A stretch of DNA of 6,319 nt from Dehalococcoidia bacterium (GTDB taxonomy: Bacteria; Chloroflexota; Dehalococcoidia; SAR202; UBA826): positions 1 to 6,319 of the forward strand of contig DTSF01000357.1 of NCBI GenBank assembly GCA_012965485.1, in the 5' to 3' direction. Positions 1 through 6,090 of this stretch are shown piece after piece. A program made the translations under genes and the position numbers. Under the pieces are notes generated by a model. That model had not been told where the DNA came from. It did not search any database and saw nothing but the letters and a program-made list of their open reading frames with translations. Position 1 is the stretch's first letter, and each line of letters begins with the position of its first letter.

Positions 1-80
1 CCGGTAGGTCTTTTGTGAGGTTTGTAGCAACATCAATCTGTTGGTTATTGGGCTTCTGTGCCAAACGAGAATGTTCTGTG

Positions 81-89
81 TGTTACAAT
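81..89 (+). promoter_or_regulatory. possible extended -10 promoter for rpsU
   Basis: The sequence TGTTACAAT fits an extended -10 element (TGn followed by TACAAT, five of six matches to TATAAT). No convincing -35 box lies 16-18 bp upstream, which is tolerable for extended -10 promoters. Transcription would start near 96 and give a leader of about 60 nt before rpsU. That start falls at the foot of the hairpin at 97-117, so either the hairpin opens the transcript or this box is not used. Confidence 0.3.
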
Positions 90-96
90 TTGCACC

Positions 97-125
97 TGCG
101 TTGCCGAATGGCACGCATTTTTATT
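97..125 (+). terminator. intrinsic-terminator-like hairpin upstream of rpsU
   Basis: TGCGT (97-101) pairs with ACGCA (113-117) and GCC (103-105) pairs with GGC (110-112), with one bulged T at 102 and a GAAT loop. This gives eight base pairs, and the strand runs straight into ATTTTTATTT. This is the shape of a Rho-independent terminator on the plus strand. It could end a transcript entering from the left of the window, or act as an attenuator in the rpsU leader. Positions 1-96 show no recognisable coding tail or RNA gene. Confidence 0.5.
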
Positions 126-156
126 TGGCTGAAAATTAGAGACTAGGAGAAAAAGC

Positions 157-348
157 TTGGCATACGTTACCCTTCGCGAAGGCGAGGAGGCTGAAGTACT
201 TCTCAAGAGGTTCCAGACCCAGATGCAAAGGTCGGGTATTCTAAGAGAGTTGAGGAACAGAAGATTCTTCCGTTCTAAAGGCGAGCAGTCTCGGCTTGAC
301 CAGCAGCGAAGCATCCGCAGGCTTCGAAGGCGTCGAACTAGACGGTAA
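157..348 (+). CDS. rpsU: 30S ribosomal protein bS21
   Basis: This is a small, very basic protein of 63 residues, the usual length of bS21, which joins the platform of the 30S subunit near the 3' end of 16S rRNA and helps initiation. The family signature is clear: an acidic N-terminal stretch (REGEEAEVLLKRF, about residues 7-19), the central RSGILRELRNRRFF block (residues 25-38), and an arginine-rich tail ending in RRLRRRRTRR. The start is TTG at 157, which is supported by AGGAGA at 145-150 with a six-base spacer; no ATG is available. The gene ends with TAA followed directly by a second TAA. A terminator-like hairpin precedes it. The next plus-strand gene begins 70 bp downstream with no terminator between, so the two are probably co-transcribed. 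Confidence 0.93.
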   Translation: MAYVTLREGEEAEVLLKRFQTQMQRSGILRELRNRRFFRSKGEQSRLDQQRSIRRLRRRRTRR

Positions 349-382
349 TAATTTCCAGCTACGCATTCAACAATTGCTAAAC

Positions 383-402
383 AGGTTGATTGGTTTCAAC
401 CT
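383..402 (+). other. small hairpin just before the DRTGG-gene ribosome site
   Basis: AGGTTGA (383-389) and TCAACCT (396-402) form a perfect seven-base-pair stem with a six-base loop. It sits between rpsU and the next gene, five bases upstream of the TAGGTG ribosome-binding site. There is no T-run after it, so it is not a terminator. It could protect a processed mRNA end or influence translation of the downstream gene. Its biological role is speculative. Confidence 0.35.
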
Positions 403-418
403 ATGGTAGGTGCGTCAA

Positions 419-1378
419 ATGGGCATCCTTTACGTCGTTTCAGATACTGACAGAGCAGGTAAAACTTCTTTTTGTGCCTCATTAGCTAGTCTCCTAATGG
501 ATATGGGCCACAAGGTCTCTGTTTCCAAAGCCATTTTCTCAGAACAAGATAAAGAAGACCTAGATAGTTACTCTTCTGTATTAGGTTCAAATTTCAGTAA
601 ATTATCTGGGCAATCTTTTGATGTATCGACTGTTGGTGCAGAGATTAAGTCTGTGGCTAAGGATGTTGATACTCTTTTGGTGGAAGCATCAAATACTTTG
701 TCCAGAGATGAACATACTGACCTTGTTAAAAACATTGGGGCAAAAGTCATACATGTGACTAAATACGACGAGGCGATTGGATCCATTCCATTCGGCATCT
801 CTTTTGGTCAGGATCTAATTGGGACAGTGCTAAATTTTTTGACTAGGTACAAGGGAACTGAGGCCTACGAGATAGTAATACCTAGGTTGGAAAAATCTGG
901 AATCAACGTTTTGGGGTTGATACCTGAGAATAGGACTTTGTTAAGCCTAACTGTAAGACAGATTTGTGAGAATCTGGAGGGCACATTTGTTGCTGGTGAG
1001 GAATACGGAGAAGATTTGGTAGAAAGCTTCATGGTCGGCGGTTTTGGAATGGATCCAGGACAATACACATTCAGCCGGCAGGACAAGAAAGCTGTGGTGG
1101 TTCGGGGAGATAGACCCGATGTTCAAATGTCTGCTTTAGACACCGATATGGAATGTTTCATAATGACTGGCGGCCTTGAGCCGATCGAGTACGTTAAATA
1201 TGAAGCTAATGAGGAAGAGGTTTCTATTATCATTGTTAACTCGGACACCCTTGAAACAATGGATAAAATAGGGACACTTCAGGAACACTCGGAATTTGAT
1301 CACAAAGATAAATTAGCTAGATTTAAGAATCTCATATCTAGCAATATCGATGTTGAAGGATTGAAGTCAGCCCTTTAA
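419..1378 (+). CDS. P-loop / DRTGG domain protein (phosphotransacetylase N-terminal-like)
   Basis: This is a two-domain protein of 319 residues. The N-terminal half resembles the BioD/CobQ-like P-loop fold found at the front of long phosphotransacetylases: MGILYVVS, then the nucleotide-binding loop SDTDRAGKTS (residues 8-17), and a hydrophobic strand ending in LLVEASN (residues 86-92) where relatives have VEG. The second half matches the DRTGG domain, with IPENRTLLSLTVRQI (168-182), VGGFGMDPGQYTF (206-218) and GDRPDVQMSALDTDMECFIMTGG beginning at residue 230. There is no phosphotransacetylase catalytic domain, so this is the stand-alone form, thought to be a nucleotide-binding regulator; its activity is unknown. 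A GTG at 410 is also in frame, but the TAGGTG at 407-412 lies six bases before ATG 419, which I therefore prefer. The gene follows rpsU and converges with the next gene across 14 bp without an obvious terminator. Confidence 0.8.
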   Translation: MGILYVVSDTDRAGKTSFCASLASLLMDMGHKVSVSKAIFSEQDKEDLDSYSSVLGSNFSKLSGQSFDVSTVGAEIKSVAKDVDTLLVEASNTLSRDEHTDLVKNIGAKVIHVTKYDEAIGSIPFGISFGQDLIGTVLNFLTRYKGTEAYEIVIPRLEKSGINVLGLIPENRTLLSLTVRQICENLEGTFVAGEEYGEDLVESFMVGGFGMDPGQYTFSRQDKKAVVVRGDRPDVQMSALDTDMECFIMTGGLEPIEYVKYEANEEEVSIIIVNSDTLETMDKIGTLQEHSEFDHKDKLARFKNLISSNIDVEGLKSAL

Positions 1379-1392
1379 ATTTTTTGATTGTC

Positions 1393-3105
1393 TTATAGAC
1401 CCTGAGCGTGGGCTGCGTGGAATGTGTCGACACCTCCTCTAAATTCACCTCCATTCTTGGTAATAGCCACAGGGCTCGCGAATTTTGCAAACCCGGTTTG
1501 AGTGAATCCGTCACCGAGAACCCTAATGCTGTGACCCTTTGCCTTTAAGCCGGCAACAGTATTTGGGTCGAGTTCTGGGCCCACATCAGTTGTTGGAGAG
1601 CTGCAATCCACTCTGGGAGCATCAATTGCGGTTTGGGGATTCATGTTGAAATCAACTATTTTCACTATTAACGATGTGACACAATTTGTTATTCTTCTCC
1701 CGCCGGAGGCTCCAATGGCAATTTCCACGCCATCTTTTCCTAACACCAAAGCCGGGGTCATATTGTTTAATGGGTATTTTCCCGGGGCGATAGAGTTAAC
1801 CCGGTTTGGTGTAGGGTCATACCACATCATCCCGTTATTCATAACAATTCCAGTTCCTTTGGGAATTATTCCGGACCCAAACCCTGACATTATCGTGTTG
1901 GTAATAGAAACAGCATTGCCATCACCGTCAATTACCGCCAGGTGAGTTGTTCCGTTGTCAGGGCGTGGCTTGCTACTCTCTAAGACGAATTTTGGTTCTC
2001 TACCTTCTTCAATCCATGGATTTCCCGGAAGGAAAGATTCAGGGACATGGTCTCCTATTTCCTTCTGTCTTTTCTGGCTGTATTTATCAGAAACTAAACC
2101 GTTCCATGGGACATCTGCGTATTCGGGGTCTGCCACATATTCAAACCTATCGGCGTATGCCATTCTGGCGGCACTGATGTACAGATGCAACATGTCGACT
2201 GAGTTATGGCCTAAACTAGGAATATCAAACCCGTCTAGGATCTTCAAGGTCATAGCGCTGGTGATACCGGCGGAAGCATATCTTGGGACTCTCACGGTTT
2301 TGCCGTGATAATTGAGTTCTAAGCCTTTGTTCCAATAGAATGGCTTGTACTGATCGAAATCTTCCATTGTCAGGAATCCACCATTTTTTTGTATATCTTC
2401 AACCAAAACTTCCGTCAGTTCCCCCCGATAAAAGGCATCAACTCCTCCTTTACTGATTGCTTCAAGGGCATTTGCTAAATTTGGCTGTTTTAAGACGTAT
2501 GGACCGTCGATCCCACCGTAGGGCAGCGACCCCGATGGCATAAATGTGTTGCCTAATTCTGGGTATCGGAGAAGCATGCTTGAAAGACTTCCAAATTTAT
2601 ATAAGGTGAACCATTCGGGATGAAATCCATCACGGGCTATTTTGATGGCGGGTGCCACAACTTCTGATAAAGGCAATTTTCCAAATCGAGAATGAGCTTC
2701 GACTAAACCAGCAACACATCCAGGTACTGCAATCGATTTGTACCCGTGAATGTTTTCGTCATTTTTGACGCCCGCCCAACCAAAACTTCCTACGGATGCT
2801 TCACCAGTCAGCTCGTACAAATCAGGTTTACCAGATAATGGTCCCTTCATAGGAAACCCGATGACACCACCTTCGTCACCAACCTGAAATGTCATATAGC
2901 CACCGCCACCGATACCGCTTGATTCAGGTTCTACTACACCTACAGCCAAACAAGCAGCTACACCTGCATCGATAGCGTTGCCACCCATTTTGAGCATACC
3001 TAACCCTGCTTGGGTGGATAATTGGTCTTTAGTTGCCACCATACCGTTAGTGGACACCGCTTCACTTTTAGTGAAGGTGGCGTTAGAGGCTAAGTCAGTA
3101 ACCAT
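1393..3105 (-). CDS. gamma-glutamyltransferase-family Ntn hydrolase, altered substrate pocket
   Basis: The 570-residue length is normal for the family. These enzymes are made as one chain that cleaves itself before a threonine, which becomes the nucleophile of the small subunit. Visible family marks are GMVATKDQLSTQ (21-32), GGNAIDA (41-47), the GIGGGGYM glycine loop (64-71), VPGCVAGL (127-134), the cleavage site G385/T386 in NGTTHLAVIDGDGNAVSIT, FGSGI (409-413), and GASGGRRI (465-472) with the oxyanion glycines. The residues that hold the gamma-glutamyl group in the E. coli enzyme are changed: by hand alignment Arg114 becomes Pro85, Asn411 Met406, Asp433 Trp428, and Ser462/463 Asn447/448. 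No signal peptide is present, so the protein is probably cytoplasmic. It is best seen as an amidohydrolase or acylase of unknown substrate rather than a glutathione enzyme. The start is supported by AGGAGAG at 3111-3117, five bases upstream. It probably shares a transcript with the exporter upstream. Confidence 0.88.
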   Translation of the reverse strand: MVTDLASNATFTKSEAVSTNGMVATKDQLSTQAGLGMLKMGGNAIDAGVAACLAVGVVEPESSGIGGGGYMTFQVGDEGGVIGFPMKGPLSGKPDLYELTGEASVGSFGWAGVKNDENIHGYKSIAVPGCVAGLVEAHSRFGKLPLSEVVAPAIKIARDGFHPEWFTLYKFGSLSSMLLRYPELGNTFMPSGSLPYGGIDGPYVLKQPNLANALEAISKGGVDAFYRGELTEVLVEDIQKNGGFLTMEDFDQYKPFYWNKGLELNYHGKTVRVPRYASAGITSAMTLKILDGFDIPSLGHNSVDMLHLYISAARMAYADRFEYVADPEYADVPWNGLVSDKYSQKRQKEIGDHVPESFLPGNPWIEEGREPKFVLESSKPRPDNGTTHLAVIDGDGNAVSITNTIMSGFGSGIIPKGTGIVMNNGMMWYDPTPNRVNSIAPGKYPLNNMTPALVLGKDGVEIAIGASGGRRITNCVTSLIVKIVDFNMNPQTAIDAPRVDCSSPTTDVGPELDPNTVAGLKAKGHSIRVLGDGFTQTGFAKFASPVAITKNGGEFRGGVDTFHAAHAQGL

Positions 3106-3198
3106 CTATTCTCTCCTGCTTTAGATTTGTAATTATCTCTTTCGTAGCAGGCGTCATGATACATCAGAATTTGGCTTCGAGAGCCGGGTTGGAAATAT

Positions 3199-4620
3199 TT
3201 ATCCTACTAAGTCTTCCTCCAAATGGAATTTCCAAACACCCTTGAAACAATATGTCGCCGCAATCAAACTAACAAAAATCAGGCTTGATCCAATAAGTGT
3301 TGATAATTGGGGCCCCACCACATTTGCTATTGAACCGGCAAGTAGACTTCCGACTGGGATTAAGCCCCAAGCCATCATATATATTCCGGTTACCCGGCCT
3401 CTGTATTGATCCGGGAGAATACCTTGAACGGTGGCTCCAGAAATAGAAAAATAAGACATCATAGAACCAGACAGAAGCATTACAAGTATCATAGCCACTG
3501 AGTAAACATTAGTTATCGCTAGTGTTGCCATTAAAGCGCCGAGAAATCCGAGCAATACGAAAAGAATTTTTCCGGGTCGAGTAATTTGGGTAAATGAGGC
3601 GAGAATTACCGATCCTATAAGTGACCCAAGTCCAGCCGCAGACAGAAGTAATCCCAACCCTTGTGGCCCAACTTCAAAAACTTCAGCAGCATAGACTGGC
3701 ATTAAACCATGTACAAACGGCATCACCATGATGACCATAATTACCGTCATGCAAGTTAGGCCGATTACGGTTTTCTGGTTAATCACGTAATTTATTCCAG
3801 ACTTCAAATCTGCTAATAATTGTTTTGCAGATCTATCGGAATTATCAAAGGAAGAGTCTTTATCGAGTTGAATCATCATAATGGTGGCAGCAGCTGAAAC
3901 CATGAGAATGCCTTCAATAACAAATAATGGGGCTGGACCGAAGATCGCAAGAGAAAATCCGCCTGCCGCGGGAATAATTAATCTCATCACACTGAAAGCC
4001 ATAGAATTTAATGCGAAAGCATTTATTAGGCTTTTCCTGGGAACAATCACAGCAAGTAGTGACATTCTAGCTGGATCATTTATCACCCATGAAATCCCCA
4101 CAAGAAATACGAAAATGAATAAGTTCCAAATGTTGGCATATCCCATGGCAATAACGACTGTGTAGCCTACCATCAACACTGCTTGGTATAAATAAATAAT
4201 GGAAAGGAGTATTTTTTTATCGAATTTATCGCTTATTAAACCCCCAAACGGAGCTCCCACTAAAATTGGCAGTGCATCAAGCCCAAGGGCCATACTTGTC
4301 ATTAACGGGGACCCGGTTATTTCATATGCAAGCCATCCAACTACAACTTGTTGGAGCCAAAACCCGCTGCTGAAGATAGCTGTAGCAAGCCATAAAAACC
4401 TGTAATTACGTGAATGGAATGCATCAAAAGTGTGTAATTTTCTCGGAATACCCTTCGGGTTCGGTATTTCTTTTAAAAACTTTTCCGCATGAGAATCGGA
4501 ATCAAGGTTGAGATTACTTGGTGAAGTTACGTATTTAGGAGCGGCATGGGTTGATGAATTTTCTTCATTTTGTTCACCTATGGTGGGCCCAGGTATTAGT
4601 CCCGACTCGGGCTTATTCAA
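3199..4620 (-). CDS. MFS exporter, MFS_3 / EntS-like group
   Basis: This 473-residue protein has about twelve hydrophobic segments between residues 74 and 460, so it is an inner-membrane major facilitator transporter driven by an ion gradient. The order of motifs fits the MFS_3 group of exporters: FHSRNYRFLWLAT (68-80) leading into helix 1, WLAYEITGSPL (96-106), the loop 2-3 motif GGLISDKFDKKIL (126-138), NDPARMSLLAVIVPR (181-195), ALNSMAFSVMRLIIPAAGG (203-221) and RGRVTGIYMMAWGLIPVGSLLAG (407-429). The substrate cannot be told. A hydrophilic N-terminal extension of about 65 residues is unusual. The only possible start is TTG at 4618-4620: the codon before it is TAA and no other ATG, GTG or TTG occurs until well into the membrane region. 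The nearest ribosome site, GAGGTG at 4634-4639, is 13 bases away, longer than usual. The downstream Ntn hydrolase begins 93 bp later. Confidence 0.88.
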   Translation of the reverse strand: MNKPESGLIPGPTIGEQNEENSSTHAAPKYVTSPSNLNLDSDSHAEKFLKEIPNPKGIPRKLHTFDAFHSRNYRFLWLATAIFSSGFWLQQVVVGWLAYEITGSPLMTSMALGLDALPILVGAPFGGLISDKFDKKILLSIIYLYQAVLMVGYTVVIAMGYANIWNLFIFVFLVGISWVINDPARMSLLAVIVPRKSLINAFALNSMAFSVMRLIIPAAGGFSLAIFGPAPLFVIEGILMVSAAATIMMIQLDKDSSFDNSDRSAKQLLADLKSGINYVINQKTVIGLTCMTVIMVIMVMPFVHGLMPVYAAEVFEVGPQGLGLLLSAAGLGSLIGSVILASFTQITRPGKILFVLLGFLGALMATLAITNVYSVAMILVMLLSGSMMSYFSISGATVQGILPDQYRGRVTGIYMMAWGLIPVGSLLAGSIANVVGPQLSTLIGSSLIFVSLIAATYCFKGVWKFHLEEDLVG

Positions 4621-4683
4621 TTATATTGTCTTACACCTCGCCGGTATGGGAATTTGCACAAATTAGAAGATCAAAATCAACAT

Positions 4684-4712
4684 AATATAAGTCTAAAATT
4701 TCATGAAATAAA
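4684..4712 (-). promoter_or_regulatory. possible promoter and palindromic operator for the MFS gene
   Basis: On the minus strand TATATT (4689-4684) matches five of six -10 positions, with a weak TTTATT (4712-4707) 17 bases upstream as a -35 box. A perfect 12-bp palindrome, ATTTCATGAAAT, occupies 4698-4709 between and overlapping these boxes, which is where a dimeric repressor would bind. The surrounding 4640-4760 stretch is very AT-rich, so chance matches are likely and the call is tentative. Confidence 0.3.
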
Positions 4713-4724
4713 AAACAAGTATTT

Positions 4725-4753
4725 TTGATCGGTTAATAAAATATCATTAGAAA
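4725..4753 (+). promoter_or_regulatory. weak plus-strand promoter leading into the structured segment
   Basis: TTGATC (4725-4730) and TAGAAA (4748-4753) are separated by exactly 17 bp and each match four of six consensus positions. A transcript would start around 4760, directly at the left foot of the inverted-repeat array that begins at 4764. There is no plus-strand gene downstream until nuoA, so if used this promoter would make a non-coding RNA. The boxes are weak and the region is AT-rich. Confidence 0.22.
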
Positions 4754-4763
4754 TCTGAATGCC

Positions 4764-4885
4764 CCATAGTTCAGAGGCTCATACTAAATTTCAAGTCCTT
4801 AAATTATTTTCCAGTAGGAACATGGCTTTACCCCTAGAGCTAAATTCGGAGTAATTTAGTAATGGCAGAGCCTCTTTAAACTAGG
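4764..4885. repeat. interrupted inverted repeat, 24 complementary pairs
   Basis: Nested arms: CC 4764-4765 with GG 4884-4885; TAGTT 4767-4771 with AACTA 4879-4883; AGAGGCTC 4773-4780 with GAGCCTCT 4868-4875; TACTAAATT 4782-4790 with AATTTAGTA 4853-4861. Gaps between arms are short, the largest being one base against six. The 62-base centre contains a second CTAAATT (4840-4846) that could compete for the same AATTTAG (4853-4859), giving an alternative small hairpin. Confidence 0.6.
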
Positions 4886-4886
4886 C

Positions 4887-5026
4887 CCAGTTAATTGATC
4901 TTGTATAAACATCAGTTCAGCCATTCGATCCACGAGCAGGGTTAGTTAAACGAGGAGATAAAACTCCCTATGGAGTACAAGGAGTTTGTATCCTCTATCT
5001 TGCAGGACCTCGTCGAATTAATCTGG
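4887..5026. repeat. second interrupted inverted repeat, about 31 complementary pairs
   Basis: Nested arms: CCAG 4887-4890 with CTGG 5023-5026; TTAA 4891-4894 with TTAA 5018-5021; TTCG 4924-4927 with CGAA 5014-5017; ACGAG 4932-4936 with CTCGT 5009-5013; GAGGA 4952-4956 with TCCTC 4991-4995; TA 4959-4960 with TA 4989-4990; AAACTCC 4961-4967 with GGAGTTT 4981-4987. The inner hairpin (14 pairs, 13-base loop) is the firmest part. The outer arms are short and individually could be chance. It starts one base after the first repeat ends. Confidence 0.45.
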
Positions 5027-5051
5027 CCCACCTTCAGAATCAAGGTCGCTG

Positions 5052-5083
5052 GGTAGAGTCAAAGGACTGATGCTTGGCCTACC
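5052..5083. repeat. small third hairpin
   Basis: GGTAG (5052-5056) pairs with CTACC (5079-5083), and directly inside it AGTC (5057-5060) pairs with GACT (5065-5068) around an AAAG loop, leaving a ten-base bulge on the right arm. It follows the larger inverted repeats and precedes a T-rich stretch at 5100-5114. Short enough that chance is possible. Confidence 0.3.
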
Positions 5084-5131
5084 AATTTGGGTGAACACCT
5101 CTTTTGGTTTTATAGCCAATATGACATATCT

Positions 5132-6055
5132 TTATTTTAGAAGCTCTGTTTCGCCTAGGTATTCTGGTTGATGGAATATAGTTCCAGGTCGCACAAGATT
5201 TATTCTGTCAATCACAGGTTTGAGGGATTTTGGGTTTGAATCATCCTTTGTTCTAGGTGGCATCCAGTCATCATGGTGACCTAATATGATTTCTTTGGGT
5301 TTTAACATGCTTGCCATCAGGCCAATATAGTCAGTAAGGGAACCTTGAATAGGCTCACCATCAATGTTGGGACGGCCTGCCATTGCTAAGATAGCAGCAT
5401 CTGCCCTTAGATCAGATACCACTCCTGTCCAGCATCCAGAAGTATCTTGAAAAAAAATAGATCCCTGCGGAGTTTCAAATAAGAAACATAGTGCTCCACC
5501 TATATCGTTAGAACCCAGAGTTTCTTTCCCATGCTTTTCAATCTCTTTGATTAGATTTGGATCTGTTCCGCTAGGCAAGGGATCTGGCTTTCGGGGTCCC
5601 CAACGTTCATTTTCAGTGAGATTCAGGTGTCCTGTTTGACTTTCATCGGTTTTAGGTCGAAATGTGTTTGGGATCCATATATAGGAATGCAAGCTTGGAT
5701 AAACTCTGACGGTGACAGAATCGATAAGGCGGTACCTTTCACCCCCCTGAGCTCTTCGAAGTTGCTTTCTAGGAACTCCTGCCTCGATTAGTATTCGGGC
5801 ACTTTCATTCGAACCAATGACTTCTGCCCCTGTATTTTTGGCAATTACATCCGCCCCGCCGATATGATCGTAATGGCTGTGCCCTATGAAAATAAAGTCT
5901 GCCTTATTTATTTCTGCTGTTGATATACCGACATTTGGAGCCGCCGAAACTCTGTCAATATAGGTATCTAGGAAAATTGTCAGATCATCTATAAGTAAAC
6001 GAAAAGTAGCACATCCGAGCCAGTCTAATTTTATTGAAATATTTTCGTACCTCAA
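5132..6055 (-). CDS. metallo-beta-lactamase-fold hydrolase (UlaG / COG2220-like)
   Basis: About 307 residues in a soluble metallo-hydrolase of the broad UlaG/NAPE-PLD-like group. In numbering from TTG 6055, the protein opens with KLDWLGCATFRLLID (residues 9-23), then GHSHYDHIGG (58-67), which carries the two-metal motif HxHxDH. It continues with YPSLHS (119-124, third histidine), FQDTSG (202-207, bridging aspartate) and LGHHDDWMPP (258-267, last histidine). The metal site is therefore complete and the enzyme likely active, but the substrate is unknown. A stretch of about 45 polar residues between the third histidine and the aspartate is longer than in compact relatives. An ATG at 6160 is in frame, but it would overlap nuoA by 13 bp, has no ribosome site and adds 35 unrelated residues. 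GTG 6079 and TTG 6055 are the realistic starts; neither has a good ribosome site. Confidence 0.82.
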   Translation of the reverse strand: MRYENISIKLDWLGCATFRLLIDDLTIFLDTYIDRVSAAPNVGISTAEINKADFIFIGHSHYDHIGGADVIAKNTGAEVIGSNESARILIEAGVPRKQLRRAQGGERYRLIDSVTVRVYPSLHSYIWIPNTFRPKTDESQTGHLNLTENERWGPRKPDPLPSGTDPNLIKEIEKHGKETLGSNDIGGALCFLFETPQGSIFFQDTSGCWTGVVSDLRADAAILAMAGRPNIDGEPIQGSLTDYIGLMASMLKPKEIILGHHDDWMPPRTKDDSNPKSLKPVIDRINLVRPGTIFHQPEYLGETELLK

Positions 6056-6090
6056 ATGAATAAAATTTACTAGGGACACATATATGAATA

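Larger units (their letters stand above)
4761..5083. ncRNA. candidate structured RNA of unknown family
   Basis: The gap 4621-5131 has no convincing gene on either strand. Instead it holds three consecutive sets of nested complementary segments: 4764-4885, 4887-5026 and 5052-5083. All pairings found are Watson-Crick, so strand cannot be read from them; a weak plus-strand promoter at 4725-4753 and a T-rich stretch after a small GGT/ACC hairpin (5090-5114) hint at the plus strand. On the minus strand it would be the long leader of the MFS gene or the tail of the metallo-hydrolase transcript. I looked for marks of tmRNA, RNase P RNA, SRP RNA, 6S RNA, T-box and common riboswitches and recognised none. 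It could instead be a decayed mobile element with inverted repeats. Confidence 0.3.

Noticed and set aside
3..143. Open plus-strand frame from the left edge to a stop at 141-143
   Set aside because: Its translation is rich in Cys, Arg and Trp with no family resemblance, and it runs through the terminator-like hairpin, so it is probably a chance frame.
1643..2308. Plus-strand open frames inside the Ntn hydrolase gene
   Set aside because: They lie opposite a long, well-supported gene with clear family motifs and show no family features themselves.
3171..3187. Hairpin GGCT/AGCC between the MFS and Ntn hydrolase genes as a terminator
   Set aside because: Only four pairs and no T-run on the minus strand, so it gives no reason to separate the two genes.
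4760..4782. tRNA-like start (GCCCCATAGTTCAGAGG)
   Set aside because: No matching acceptor 3' strand, anticodon arm or T-loop follows within 100 bases, and the segment is better explained as an arm of the inverted repeat.
4880..5035. Minus-strand tmRNA-like 5' end: a 7-base G-rich segment, eight bases, then TTCGAC followed by GAGG
   Set aside because: The spacing mimics a tmRNA 5' end, but no T-arm with a matching 3' acceptor strand and no tag frame ending in Ala-Ala-stop is found on that strand, either downstream or in the permuted position upstream.
4970..5056. 28-codon frame as a real gene
   Set aside because: It is too short and unrecognised to annotate, its ribosome site is 12 bases away and lies in a stem; it is kept only as a finding.
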